64,000 nucleotides of DNA from Micromonospora qiuiae (GTDB lineage Bacteria; Actinomycetota; Actinomycetes; Mycobacteriales; Micromonosporaceae): NCBI RefSeq assembly GCF_016863555.1, contig NZ_BOPC01000002.1, positions 56,873 through 120,872 on the forward strand. Direction: 5' to 3'. Below, piece by piece: positions 1-8,720 of the stretch. The first letter of the stretch is position 1. Each line of letters starts with the position of its first letter. The notes beneath the pieces are model-generated. The model ran no database searches. It was not told the DNA's origin and worked only from the letters and a program-made list of their open reading frames with translations. The translations under genes were made by a program, and so were the position numbers.

Positions 1-293
1 CAGGAGAGCAGGAACAGCCCGGCCATGCCGGCGTTGACCAGGTTGAAGGTGATCGCGGTGCGGCGGGTGCTGTCCGGCGGCACGTCCCACAGGTCGACCA
101 TTCCGGCGATCGCCGTCAGCGCCGCCGCCACCAGAGCGGCGACCGCCGTCCAGTAGCCGACCTCGCCGAGGAAGACCGGCCCGCCGGCCACGTCGGCGAG
201 GTCGAAAATGGCCGCACAGACGAAAAGTCCGTAAGGGAAGGTCACCAGCATCGGTTGGATCGGATGCCCCTGCACCCGCAGCCGGCTCTGCAT
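1..293 (-). CDS. DUF2231-type membrane protein, 3' part outside window
   Basis: Reading leftwards from an ATG at 293, an open frame runs without a stop to the window edge, so at least 97 N-terminal residues are present and the rest lies outside. The protein begins MQSRLRVQGHPIQPML, then shows hydrophobic stretches with VTFPYGLF, FDLADV and a GMVDLWDVPP turn, as in the DUF2231 family of small predicted four-helix membrane proteins. No function is established for that family. It is transcribed away from the GAF-ANTAR gene end at 371; only about 80 bases separate them. Confidence 0.7.
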   Translation of the reverse strand, partial: MQSRLRVQGHPIQPMLVTFPYGLFVCAAIFDLADVAGGPVFLGEVGYWTAVAALVAAALTAIAGMVDLWDVPPDSTRRTAITFNLVNAGMAGLFLLS

Positions 294-370
294 CTGTGTC
301 CCCCTGGGATCGGCTCAGCCCGTCAGCCCAGGGTGCTACCCGGGCGCCAGCCGGGTGAAACGACCGGGTG

Positions 371-1111
371 TCAGTTGTCCCGGGGCCGGGACACGGTGCT
401 CACCAGCCGCTCCGCCACCTCCCGCAACGGGATCGACAGGGACGCGGCGGCGCTGCGCAACACATCGAGGGCGTCCTCGGCCGGGCAGCCACGCTGCGTC
501 ATGATCACTCCGACGGCCTGGCCGATCACACCGTCACCGAGCATCGCGGCGTCCTGCTCGCCGGCCTGCGCCGCCCGCCGTTGCCGGTCGCGTACGGCGG
601 CCAGCAGCAGGCCGGCATGCTCGGCGAGCAGCATCGCGGTCAACTGGTGACCGGTGGTCAGCGCGTCCGAGTCGCCGGCGTAGAGGTTGACCGCGCCGAT
701 GACCTGCTCGTCGACGTCGACCGGAGCCGAGATCACTCCGCGTACGCCCAGCTCGCGCGCTCGGGCGGTCCAGTCCGGCCAGCGGCGCTCCGCTTCCAGG
801 TTCTCCGCGCCGACCATCTCCCGTCGCCGGATCGCGTCCAACGCCGGGGTGTCCGGGCCGTACCGCAGGTCGTCCAGTCCACTGAGCCGCGCATCGGAGG
901 CAGCCACTCCAGCCGGCTCGCCGGCCCGCAGGGCGGTGAACCCGCACCAGCTCACTCCGGCCAGGGCGTCCCGGGTGATCCGTACCAGCGCGGAGAGCGC
1001 CTCGTCGAAGTCGTCCAGGGCGAGCAGCCCGGCGGTCAGTTCCCGCAGCAGCGCGGCCGTCTCCAGTACGCCGAGCGTCTCCACCAGTGGTGGCGTCGTC
1101 TTCAGGTTCAC
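371..1111 (-). CDS. GAF-ANTAR domain regulator
   Basis: The product (246 residues from the GTG at 1111) has an N-terminal GAF-like sensor region (about residues 15-165, with the FTALRAGEPAG and GAVNLYAGDSDAL segments) followed by a C-terminal ANTAR domain (about 170-240, AMLGDGVIGQAVGVIMTQRG). ANTAR domains bind paired hairpins in nascent RNA and act as antiterminators; in actinobacteria GAF-ANTAR proteins are usually stress or signal responsive. The frame stays open upstream to 1246, but that extension is Arg/Cys-rich and unlike a folded domain, so the GTG preceding NLKTTPPLVETLG, with a G-rich stretch about nine bases upstream, is preferred. No RNA target can be assigned from this window. 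Confidence 0.8.
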   Translation of the reverse strand: MNLKTTPPLVETLGVLETAALLRELTAGLLALDDFDEALSALVRITRDALAGVSWCGFTALRAGEPAGVAASDARLSGLDDLRYGPDTPALDAIRRREMVGAENLEAERRWPDWTARARELGVRGVISAPVDVDEQVIGAVNLYAGDSDALTTGHQLTAMLLAEHAGLLLAAVRDRQRRAAQAGEQDAAMLGDGVIGQAVGVIMTQRGCPAEDALDVLRSAAASLSIPLREVAERLVSTVSRPRDN

Positions 1112-1364
1112 CGCCGCACAGCCCCCGTGCGCCTGGCCAGCGTCGTCACCCGTCTCCTCCTCGGCTCGTCCCGGCAAGCACCGCGCGTCGCGGCACGTCC
1201 GCACACCACGTGATTCTGTGCGCTCGTCCAGCGCCCGTGGCCGCACGGACGCGCCGTACTACCCACGGGAACATGGGTCGAAACGGTGCAAACCGGGGCC
1301 CCTCCCAGGGTACGGGTATCACCGGGAGGGGCGGACGCGGGCCGCCGAGACGGCCGCACGACAG

Positions 1365-1550
1365 CCCGCCGACGGGTGACGATCAGCGGATCCGGCACGC
1401 CGCGCGACACGCCCGCCGACGGGTGACGGACCAGCGGGATCCGGCACGCCGCGCGACACGCCCGCCGACGGGTGACGGACCAGCGGAATCCGGCACGCCG
1501 CGCGACACGCCCGCCGACGGTGACGGCTCAGCGGGATCCGGTGCCGCTGA
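1365..1550. repeat. 47-49 bp tandem repeat running into the secA2 3' end
   Basis: Three full units begin at 1365, 1412 and 1461 and a fourth, shorter one at 1510. Each starts CCCGCCGACGG and carries a TGACG-CAGCGG-ATCCGG core and a GCCGCGCGACACG tail. The fourth unit contains the stop codon and last codons of the leftward secA2 gene (stop 1528-1530), so the array looks like repeated duplication of the gene's own 3' end and downstream flank. Units differ by only a few bases. Confidence 0.85.
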
Positions 1551-3822
1551 GCCGGCGGCCGACCGAGGCGATCAGCCGGTCCAGCTCGGAACCGAACGGG
1601 TTGTCGTGCACGAGGTACGTCCAGGTCGCGCTCGGGCGGACCAGCTCGGCCTCGTCCGGCTCCCAGTCCTCGGTGAATTCGGTGTCGGCGAACGTGGCCA
1701 GAGTCCGGGCCTCGATCTCCGGAACCAGGTTGGTGAAGGCCGGCACCGCCGCCCGGTGGAACTCGTCGAGCGGGTCGAGCCGGCCCAGGGCGCGCAGGTG
1801 CACGCCCTCGCGGACCTCGGACAGCTCGGCCAGGTGCTCGGCCCAGAGCCGGTCGAGGTGGTAGAGCGCGATGGAGCGGGCCACCCGGGCGAGCAGGTCC
1901 TCGTCCATCTCGCCGGCCTTCTCGGGCGACTTGTCCAGCAGCATCAACGCCGCGACGTCGCTGGTCAGCAGCCGCTCGCGGCGCTCGGCCAGGGCCTTGC
2001 GCTGCTGCTCGATCACCACGCTGTAGCGCCAGGTGTTGCGGTGGATCTCGTGGTTGACGCCTTCGGCGACCCGCTGGGCGTGCTCCACGGCGTAGTCCAC
2101 CTGCGGGTCGGTGACCAGGCCGTCGGCGTTCATCCGGGGCGACGGCGGCACTGTGTCGCCGGCGTGCCGGACGACCAGGTCGTCCTCCAGGCTGACGAAG
2201 AAGACCGACCCGCCCGGGTCGCCCTGCCGACCGGCCCGGCCGCGCAGCTGGTCGTCGACCCGGCGGCTGTCGTTGCGTCCGCTGCCGATCACGAACAGAC
2301 CGCCGAGGCCGGCCACCCGATCCCGGTCAGCCTGGTCGCTGCCGCCGAGCCGGATGTCCACGCCCCGGCCGGCCATCTGGGTGGAGACGGTGACCGCGCC
2401 GTAGGCGCCGGCCTCGGCGATGATCGCCGCCTCTTCGTCGTCGTTCTTGGCGTTGAGCACCACGCACGGCACGCCGGCCGCGTTGAGGCCCACGGCCAAC
2501 TGCTCGGACTCCTTGACGTCCAGGGTGCCCACCAGCACCGGCCGGCCGTCGGCGTGGCAGCGCTTGATCTCGTCGATCAGCGCCTCCTCCTTCTCCGCCC
2601 GAGTGGCGTAGATGCGGTCCGGCTCGTCCACCCGTACGCACGGGGTGTTCGGCGGGATCACCGCGACCTCCAGGCCGAAGAACTCCCGGAGCTGGTCGCC
2701 GACCAGCACCGCGGTCGCGGTCATCCCGCACACCTTCGGATAGAGGCCGATGTACGCCTGCACGGCGATGGTGCCGAGCACCTCGCCCTCGGCCGTGGCG
2801 TCCAGGCCCTCCTTGGCCTCCACCGCCGCCTGGAGCCCGTCGGGCCAGCGGCGCCGCTGGGCGACCCGGCCGCGCATCTCGTCGATCAGCTCGACGGTGT
2901 TGTCCCGGACGATGTAGTCCACGTCCCGGTGCAGCAGGGCGTGTGCGTGCAGCGCCACGTTCACCGCCGAGAGCTGCTCGACGTTCTCCTCGTCGTACAG
3001 GTCGATGCCGAGCTTGGCCTCGACGGCGGCCAGGCCGGCGGAGGTGAAGGCCACGCTGCGGCCGTCCTCGGCGACGGTGTAGTGCCGGCCCTTGCGCAGG
3101 CCGCGCACCAGCGCGGCGGCGGTGTGCACCGGATCCTGCTCGCCGGGCACCGAGCCGGCCAGCACCATCGGCACCCGGGCCTCGTCGATCAGGATCGAGT
3201 CGGCCTCGTCGACGATGGCCGTGCGAAGCGGCCGCTGCACCCGGTCGTCGATGTCGGTGACGAGTTGGTCGCGCAGGAAGTCGAAGCCGGCCTCGCTGAC
3301 CGAGACGTAGGTCACGTCGCAGGCGTACGCGGCCCGCCGCTCGTTCGGCGTGGACGCCTCGTTGACCCAGCCCACGGTGAGCCCCAGCAGGGTGTAGACC
3401 GGCTCCATCCAGACCGCGTCGCGGCGGGCCAGGTAGTCGTTGACGGTGAGCACGTGCACCGGGCCGTTGCCGAGCCGCACGTGCCCGTAGGCGGCGATCG
3501 CGGCGGTCAGCGTCTTGCCCTCACCGGTGGCCATCTCGGCGACCTTGCCGGAGAGCAGCGACATCGCGCCGAGCAGCTGGACGTCGTACGGCCGCTGGTC
3601 GAGGCCGCGGCGGGCGGCCTCGCGGCCGAGCGCGCAGATCTCCTCGTAGCTCGACGCCGCGGCGGCCGCTTCGGTGAGCTCGGCGTCGTCGAAGGCCGAC
3701 ACCTCCTCCTCACGTGCCTCGATGGCCGGCAGCAGCTTCTCCAGCGGGGCCAGGTCGACCGTGGTCCCCGGGCGCTGGAGGAATCGGCGGAACCTGGTCT
3801 TCAACCGTTGCGACACACCCAT
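1528..3822 (-). CDS. secA2: Accessory Sec translocase ATPase SecA2
   Basis: SecA-type DEAD-like motor ATPase that drives export of a subset of proteins through SecYEG. Visible motifs are Walker A ATGEGKTLTAAI (about residue 97), the LTVNDYLARRDA segment, Walker B DEADSILIDEARVP, and the second RecA-like domain with VSTQMAGRGVDIRLGG and RGRAGRQGDPG. At 764 residues it is much shorter than housekeeping SecA (about 900-950), and it lacks the C-terminal zinc-binding Cys motif, both typical of actinobacterial SecA2. The ATG at 3822 gives MGVSQRLKTRFRRFLQRPG; an in-frame TTG at 3846 is possible but less likely. No accessory Sec or substrate gene sits beside it. The stop lies inside a tandem repeat. 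Confidence 0.88.
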   Translation of the reverse strand: MGVSQRLKTRFRRFLQRPGTTVDLAPLEKLLPAIEAREEEVSAFDDAELTEAAAAASSYEEICALGREAARRGLDQRPYDVQLLGAMSLLSGKVAEMATGEGKTLTAAIAAYGHVRLGNGPVHVLTVNDYLARRDAVWMEPVYTLLGLTVGWVNEASTPNERRAAYACDVTYVSVSEAGFDFLRDQLVTDIDDRVQRPLRTAIVDEADSILIDEARVPMVLAGSVPGEQDPVHTAAALVRGLRKGRHYTVAEDGRSVAFTSAGLAAVEAKLGIDLYDEENVEQLSAVNVALHAHALLHRDVDYIVRDNTVELIDEMRGRVAQRRRWPDGLQAAVEAKEGLDATAEGEVLGTIAVQAYIGLYPKVCGMTATAVLVGDQLREFFGLEVAVIPPNTPCVRVDEPDRIYATRAEKEEALIDEIKRCHADGRPVLVGTLDVKESEQLAVGLNAAGVPCVVLNAKNDDEEAAIIAEAGAYGAVTVSTQMAGRGVDIRLGGSDQADRDRVAGLGGLFVIGSGRNDSRRVDDQLRGRAGRQGDPGGSVFFVSLEDDLVVRHAGDTVPPSPRMNADGLVTDPQVDYAVEHAQRVAEGVNHEIHRNTWRYSVVIEQQRKALAERRERLLTSDVAALMLLDKSPEKAGEMDEDLLARVARSIALYHLDRLWAEHLAELSEVREGVHLRALGRLDPLDEFHRAAVPAFTNLVPEIEARTLATFADTEFTEDWEPDEAELVRPSATWTYLVHDNPFGSELDRLIASVGRRLSGTGSR

Positions 3823-3962
3823 GAGCCGCAACGGTACGCGACGCAACCGATCTTGAGGGTCCGCCCGCCCGCGTCATCGATCGCCGAGTCTCGGCGGTCC
3901 CGCATCTCCGGACCGGACAGAACGTGCCATCGGCACCCAACAGCGACCAGAAGTCGGGCGGA

Positions 3963-5051
3963 TCAGCAGGTCAGGACCGTCTGGAGTTCGTGGCGGCGGT
4001 TTTCGGCCAGGGCGGTGAGGAGAGCGGGCGCTTCGGGGAACGGGACGACGGCCGAGATCAGGTGGGCGCGGATCGCCGCGCCGTCGGCGCGCAGCAGCTC
4101 GACCGTCTCGGCGGAGAGCCGTTCCCGATCCCAGACCGGCGCGAGCCCCCGGGGCACCCGGCCGATCTGGGCGCAGCGCACCGACAGACCGTTGTGGTGA
4201 AACTCCTCGCCGAGCCGGAGCGCGTCCGCGCCGGCCTGGTAGAAGGCGAGATCGATCACCGTGCCCTGGGGGCGCAGCAGGCGCAGCGCCAGGTGCAGCG
4301 CCCAGCCCTGCCCCCGGCACTGGAACACCACGTCCGCGCCCCGGTCGCCGGGTCCGTGCGCCCAGCGGGTCTTGAGCAGTACGGCCGGGTCGCCGTCGCC
4401 GGGATCGAGGGCCGCCAGACCGAGCGCGACGGCGACCTCGCGCCGCTTCGGCGTCGGGTCGAGCACCACCACCGGGGCGGCGCCGTGCCGCTGGGCGAAC
4501 AGGGCGGTGACGAGTCCGACCGTACCCGCGCCGATGACCGCCACCCGGCGGCCGCGCACCCCGTCGCCGAGGTCACGGGCGCCGGCGCCGTACAGGTCGG
4601 CGGCCGCGTGCAACAGCCCGTTGGCGCAGATCGGCCCCAGGTGGGCGACGTAGATCCCGAGCATCGGATCGAGGTCGTCGGGCAGCGGCACGAAACGCGC
4701 GGTGACCGGATCGGCCACCGCGCCGCTGCGGTGGCCGTAGGTCATCGCGCCGACCGCGCCGACCGGCACCGCCGGGGTGTCGCTTTCCACCACCTGGGCC
4801 ACCTGCATGTAGCCCAGGTTCCGCACCGGGTACGGGGTGCTCGCCGGACCGGGCGCGAACAGGCCCAGGTCGGCGTCCCAGCTGGCGTGCAGGTACGGGT
4901 TCGTGCCCTTGACGTAACTCAGCTCGGTGCCGGCGGAGATCCCGCTGTACCGCGTCCGGACCCGGAAGCCGCCGACCGGCAGCGGGGCGGGATCCTGCTC
5001 GACCAGCTCCACCCGCCCAGGGCCGGTGACCACCAGTACCCGCTCACGCAT
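3963..5051 (-). CDS. Zinc-type alcohol dehydrogenase-like oxidoreductase (MDR family)
   Basis: Medium-chain dehydrogenase/reductase of 362 residues. The N-terminal half has the GroES-like fold (GGFRVRTRYSGISAGTEL) and the C-terminal half a Rossmann domain with VAVIGAGTVGLVTALFAQRHGA. The usual catalytic Cys-His zinc pattern is not evident, as in the subgroup of MDR proteins paired with sugar dehydrogenases. The ATG at 5051 overlaps the stop of the upstream Gfo/Idh/MocA gene by 8 bases, so the two form a translationally coupled pair and probably act on the same sugar- or cyclitol-type substrate. The substrate cannot be read from sequence. Confidence 0.8.
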   Translation of the reverse strand: MRERVLVVTGPGRVELVEQDPAPLPVGGFRVRTRYSGISAGTELSYVKGTNPYLHASWDADLGLFAPGPASTPYPVRNLGYMQVAQVVESDTPAVPVGAVGAMTYGHRSGAVADPVTARFVPLPDDLDPMLGIYVAHLGPICANGLLHAAADLYGAGARDLGDGVRGRRVAVIGAGTVGLVTALFAQRHGAAPVVVLDPTPKRREVAVALGLAALDPGDGDPAVLLKTRWAHGPGDRGADVVFQCRGQGWALHLALRLLRPQGTVIDLAFYQAGADALRLGEEFHHNGLSVRCAQIGRVPRGLAPVWDRERLSAETVELLRADGAAIRAHLISAVVPFPEAPALLTALAENRRHELQTVLTC

Positions 5052-6045
5052 CGACCACCACCGGCACGGCCGCGGTGGCACCGGCGGACAGGCGGACGGT
5101 ACGGCCGGTGGCGGCGGACTCCGCCACCGCCATGGCGAGCCGGTGGGTGGCCAGCGCCTCGGCGTACGGCACCCGAACGTCGTCGCCGACGCCGCGTACC
5201 GCGTCGATGAACGCCCGGTCCACCGCCACCCGGGCGCCGTCCGGGTCGGCGTCGACCTGCCGCTGCCCGTCGGCGTCGCAGATCACCAGGGCGTCCTCGG
5301 CGAGGGTGAGGGCCAGCCCGTCGGCCAGGACCTCCACTCCGGCCCGGTGCTTCCAGCCCAGCACGCAGGCGGCACCGAGGGTGCCCACGGCACCACCGGC
5401 GAAGCGCAGCGCCACCGCGGTCACCGAGTCGACGTCGGCGCCGTCGACCGGCGGTGGGCTGCCGTCGCCGTACGCGGTCAGCTCGGTCACCTCGCCGGCC
5501 AGCAGCCGGATCAGGTCCAGCACGTGGGCGGCCTGCTCGACCATCGGGCCCCCGGAGCGGTCCCGCCGGACCCACCAGTCGACCGGTGGCACCCGGTCCA
5601 GCCAGGCGCCGGTGACCAGGCGTACCGTCCGGCCGGCGAGCAGTTCGCGGGCCCGGGTCACGGCGTGCAGGTAGCGCCAGTGATGGCCGACGGCGGTGAG
5701 CAGTCCCCGCTGCGCCACCAGATCGGCGATCCGCTGGGCGGTGGGCAGGTCCACGGCCACCGGCTTCTCGACGAACATCGGTACCCCGGCGGCGACGACC
5801 GCCTCCTCGATCGGTCCGTGGGCGAACGGCGGTACGCAGACGTACGCCGCGTCCGGACCGGCCGCGAGCAGCTGCCCGATGTCGTCGTACGCCGGAATCC
5901 GGTGGGCGGTGGCCAGGTCGGCTGCGGCCCGGGCGGTCGCGTCGACCACGCCGATCAGCTCGACGTCGGGAAAGCCGGACAGCACCCGGGCGTGGCGTCG
6001 GGCGACTCCGCCGGCTCCCACCAGTCCCACCCGGCACACCCGCAT
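5044..6045 (-). CDS. Gfo/Idh/MocA family NAD(P)-dependent oxidoreductase
   Basis: A 333-residue protein starting MRVCRVGLVGAGGVARRHARVL, the GxGxxG nucleotide-binding fold of this family, followed by the conserved FVEKPVAVDL segment whose EKP lysine contacts the cofactor and substrate. The C-terminal domain has WWVRRDRSGGPMVEQAAHVLDL, where the GG-H pattern supplies the catalytic histidine region. The ATG at 6045 has a GAAGGAG ribosome-binding site nine bases upstream, which settles the start over longer in-frame choices. It is the first gene of a two-gene operon with the MDR oxidoreductase and is divergent from gpgS. Confidence 0.87.
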   Translation of the reverse strand: MRVCRVGLVGAGGVARRHARVLSGFPDVELIGVVDATARAAADLATAHRIPAYDDIGQLLAAGPDAAYVCVPPFAHGPIEEAVVAAGVPMFVEKPVAVDLPTAQRIADLVAQRGLLTAVGHHWRYLHAVTRARELLAGRTVRLVTGAWLDRVPPVDWWVRRDRSGGPMVEQAAHVLDLIRLLAGEVTELTAYGDGSPPPVDGADVDSVTAVALRFAGGAVGTLGAACVLGWKHRAGVEVLADGLALTLAEDALVICDADGQRQVDADPDGARVAVDRAFIDAVRGVGDDVRVPYAEALATHRLAMAVAESAATGRTVRLSAGATAAVPVVVDA

Positions 6046-6254
6046 CCGATCATCTCCTTCGTCGCCCCGCCGCCCGCGTACGGGCCCACGCCAGGCATAC
6101 CGCTCGGTCCTCCCCCGGCCTGGCGCAATCAAACGTTCATCGGTCGACAACGTCTCGGGGGCAGGGTGCTGATCAAGCTTGGGGAACGGATCCGGTTAGC
6201 GTGCGGGGTGCTGGGAAATCCATCTCTCGGTTTACCCGCCATCAGGGGGTGCCT

Positions 6255-7271
6255 GTGCGGAACACTGAAAGTCTGGTCTCGCCCGTGGTCGAGGCCTGGG
6301 CCACCTATCGGACCAGTTCGCAGGCGGACTGGCCGACCCGGCGGCTGCTGCGCGCCAAGGGTGAGACGCGGGTCAGCGTGGTGCTGCCAGCGCGAAACGA
6401 GGAGGCCACCGTCGGGGCGATCGTGTCGACCATCCGCGAGCACCTGATGGACCGGATCTCGCTGGTCGACGAGCTGATCGTGGTCGACTCGCGGTCCACC
6501 GACCGCACCGCCCAGGTGGCTCGGGCGGCGGGCGCCGAGGTGGTTGGTCAGGACGCGATGACGCGCGGGCTGCCTCGGCTGACCGGCAAGGGCGACGCGC
6601 TGTGGGCCGGGCTGGCCGCGGCCGAGGGCGAAGTGGTGGCCTTCGTCGACGCCGATCTGCGGGAGTTCCGGCCGCACTTCGTCACGGGGCTGCTCGGGCC
6701 GTTGCTCACCGACGCCTCGGTCGACTTCGTGAAGGGCTTCTACCACCGGCCGCTGATCAGCAGCGGCGGCGTGGAGGCCGACGGCGGCGGTCGGGTGACG
6801 GAGCTGATGGCCCGGCCCGTGCTGAACCTGTTCTGGCCGGAACTGGCCGGTTTCGTGCAGCCGCTCGGCGGGGAGTACGCGGGCCGCCGCGAAGTGCTGG
6901 CGCGGGTGCCCTTCGTCTCCGGGTACGGCGTCGAGACCGCGATGTTGATCGACCTGCTGGAACTCGTCGGGCTGGACGCGCTGGCCCAGGTGGACCTCGG
7001 CGAGCGCAAGCATCGGCACCAGGACACCGCAGCACTGGGCCGGATGTCCGCCCAGATCATGCTGACCGTCTGGTCGCGGTTGCAGCGGCGGGGATGGGCG
7101 AACCCGGAGCTGCTGCCCACTGCCCTGTTGACCCAGTTCCGCCGGGGCGGCTCCGAGGCCCTGCCGAACCTGGACCGGGAGATCGTCGTCAGCGACGTCT
7201 CCGTGGCGGAGCGGCCACCCCTGGCCGAGCTGCGACACCTGCTACCGCGTCGGCGGGTCACCGCGGCGTGA
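6255..7271 (+). CDS. gpgS: Glucosyl-3-phosphoglycerate synthase (GT81)
   Basis: A 338-residue retaining glycosyltransferase that transfers glucose from a nucleotide sugar to 3-phosphoglycerate, the first step toward glucosylglycerate and, in mycobacteria, methylglucose lipopolysaccharides. The sequence shows VSVVLPARNEEATVGAIVSTI, DELIVVDSRSTDRT, the acceptor-site region LPRLTGKGDALWAGLAA, and the metal-binding VDADLREFRPHFVTGLLGPL. It also has the family's QPLGGEYAGRREVL segment. Start GTG at 6255 follows a run of G; a GTG two codons earlier is equally possible. A second glycosyltransferase follows 67 bases downstream. Confidence 0.9.
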   Translation: MRNTESLVSPVVEAWATYRTSSQADWPTRRLLRAKGETRVSVVLPARNEEATVGAIVSTIREHLMDRISLVDELIVVDSRSTDRTAQVARAAGAEVVGQDAMTRGLPRLTGKGDALWAGLAAAEGEVVAFVDADLREFRPHFVTGLLGPLLTDASVDFVKGFYHRPLISSGGVEADGGGRVTELMARPVLNLFWPELAGFVQPLGGEYAGRREVLARVPFVSGYGVETAMLIDLLELVGLDALAQVDLGERKHRHQDTAALGRMSAQIMLTVWSRLQRRGWANPELLPTALLTQFRRGGSEALPNLDREIVVSDVSVAERPPLAELRHLLPRRRVTAA

Positions 7272-7338
7272 CCGGCGGCCATCGAGCCTGCCGTCGGCCG
7301 ACCCGGTCACCGCTTCGCCCGAGGGGAGGCGCGACACG

Positions 7339-8493
7339 ATGGGGCCCACCGTCCTGATGAACGCCGGTCCGTGGCTGCCCGTGCCGCCACGCGGCTACGG
7401 CGGGATCGAGAACGTGGTGGCCACCCTGGTGCCCGAGCTGCGGCGGCTCGGCGTCCGGGTGGTGCTCGCCTCGGTGGGCACCAGCACACTGCCCTGCGAC
7501 GAGCGGGTCGCGGTCTTCGCCGAGGGCCAGTTCCCCGCCCTGCAACGGCCGTACAACCAGGTGTGCGGCATCGTCCAGGCGCACCTGGCGGGTGTGGTCC
7601 GCGAGCTGCGCGGCCGTGACGACATCGACCTGGTGCACGACCACGTGGAGGCGGTCGGCCTGGCCACCCTCGCCGCCATGGGTCCGGACGCGCCGCCGGT
7701 GCTGCACACCCTGCACTGGGACCTGGCCAAGCATCCCGAGCTGTACGGCGGCCTCGACGCAGGCGACCGGGTCCGCGTCAACGGGGTCTCCGCCGCCCAA
7801 CTGGCCCGGGCGCCGAAGGCACTGCGGGACCACTCGGTCGGGTACGTGCACCTGGCCACCCCGCTGGCCGTCGAGGCGCACCGGGGACCGGGGCCGGAAA
7901 AGGGCGACCACGTGCTGGTGCTGGGCCGGATCACCCCGGGCAAGGGGCAGGACGTGGCGGCCCGGCTGGCGCGGCGGGTCGGCTTCCGGCTCGTACTGGC
8001 CGGGCCGGTCGGCCCGTACCACCGGCCCGACGATTTCGCGGCGGCCGACGCCGAGGCGCGGCAGAATCCGGACGTACGTTTCTTCCATGACGCGGTGGCC
8101 CCGCACGTCGACGGCGATCGGGTGCGCTGGGTCGGCACGGTGGCCGGCCGGGACCGCGACGAGTTGCTCGCCGGGGCGCGGGCCACGCTGTTCCCGCTGC
8201 GCTGGGAGGAGCCGGGCGGCACGGCGGTGGTGGAATCGCTGGCCCTGGGCACGCCGGTGGTGGCGATCGCCCGGGGCTGCCTGCCCGAGCTGGTCGAGCA
8301 CGGACGCACCGGGCTGCTCACCGGTGACGAGGAGGAACTGGGCGACCTGGTGCTCGCCGCCGGCCTGCTGGAGCCCGACGAGTGCCGCCAGGAGGCCGCC
8401 ACCCGGTTCACCCCGGCGGTGATGGCCCGCCGCTACGCCGCCCTCTACGACCAGCTGCGCCACGGCACGCCGGCCGCTCTGCGGGCCGCCTGA
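7339..8493 (+). CDS. Family 4 glycosyltransferase
   Basis: A 384-residue GT-B enzyme. The N-terminal domain begins MGPTVLMNAGPWLPVPPRGYGGIENVVATLVPEL, the usual acceptor-side loop of GT4 enzymes. The C-terminal donor domain has LVLGRITPGKGQDVAARLA and WEEPGGTAVVESLALGTPVVAI, equivalent to the E-x7-E nucleotide-sugar motif. The ATG at 7339 has a GAGGGGAGG Shine-Dalgarno sequence upstream. It lies 67 bases after gpgS in the same direction, so co-expression and a role in the same glycoside pathway are plausible, but donor and acceptor are unknown. Confidence 0.82.
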   Translation: MGPTVLMNAGPWLPVPPRGYGGIENVVATLVPELRRLGVRVVLASVGTSTLPCDERVAVFAEGQFPALQRPYNQVCGIVQAHLAGVVRELRGRDDIDLVHDHVEAVGLATLAAMGPDAPPVLHTLHWDLAKHPELYGGLDAGDRVRVNGVSAAQLARAPKALRDHSVGYVHLATPLAVEAHRGPGPEKGDHVLVLGRITPGKGQDVAARLARRVGFRLVLAGPVGPYHRPDDFAAADAEARQNPDVRFFHDAVAPHVDGDRVRWVGTVAGRDRDELLAGARATLFPLRWEEPGGTAVVESLALGTPVVAIARGCLPELVEHGRTGLLTGDEEELGDLVLAAGLLEPDECRQEAATRFTPAVMARRYAALYDQLRHGTPAALRAA

Positions 8494-8530
8494 TCCGCGT
8501 CGTCGAGGAACCGGCCGCGCGGTTTCGCGC

Positions 8531-8632
8531 GGCGGCCGGGGCCTGCAGCTGGTGCGGGCGCTCGCCGAGCGTTGGGGCAGCGCGCCGGGCGGCGGCGGCA
8601 AGGCCGTCTGGGCAACACTGCCGGCGAATTGA
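8531..8632 (+). pseudogene. C-terminal fragment of an anti-sigma/SpoIIE-type HATPase protein
   Basis: Between the glycosyltransferase and ctaD one frame reads GGRGLQLVRALAERWG, then APGGGGKAVWATLPAN and a TGA at 8630. This matches the last 30-odd residues of RsbW-like ATP-binding domains (the GRGL lid motif and the KTVW-type final strand). Nothing recognisable precedes it, so the N, G1 boxes and most of the domain are gone. I read it as the tail of a deleted gene. Confidence 0.65.
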
Positions 8633-8720
8633 CCGAAATTCCCTCTCTCGCCTGGTTACATGGTCGGCGGGGCGGGTAGCCACGCCCGTCCTTTTCCGTT
8701 CCTCAGCGGGGTGAGCACTC

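Noticed and set aside
1365..1550. 47-49 base repeats considered as CRISPR
   Set aside because: Units are contiguous with no unique spacers and no cas genes are in the window.
1087..4200. A 1037-codon open frame on the plus strand opposite secA2
   Set aside because: It is antisense to a clear SecA2 gene, lacks any domain, and is Arg/Val/His-rich as expected of a GC-rich shadow frame.
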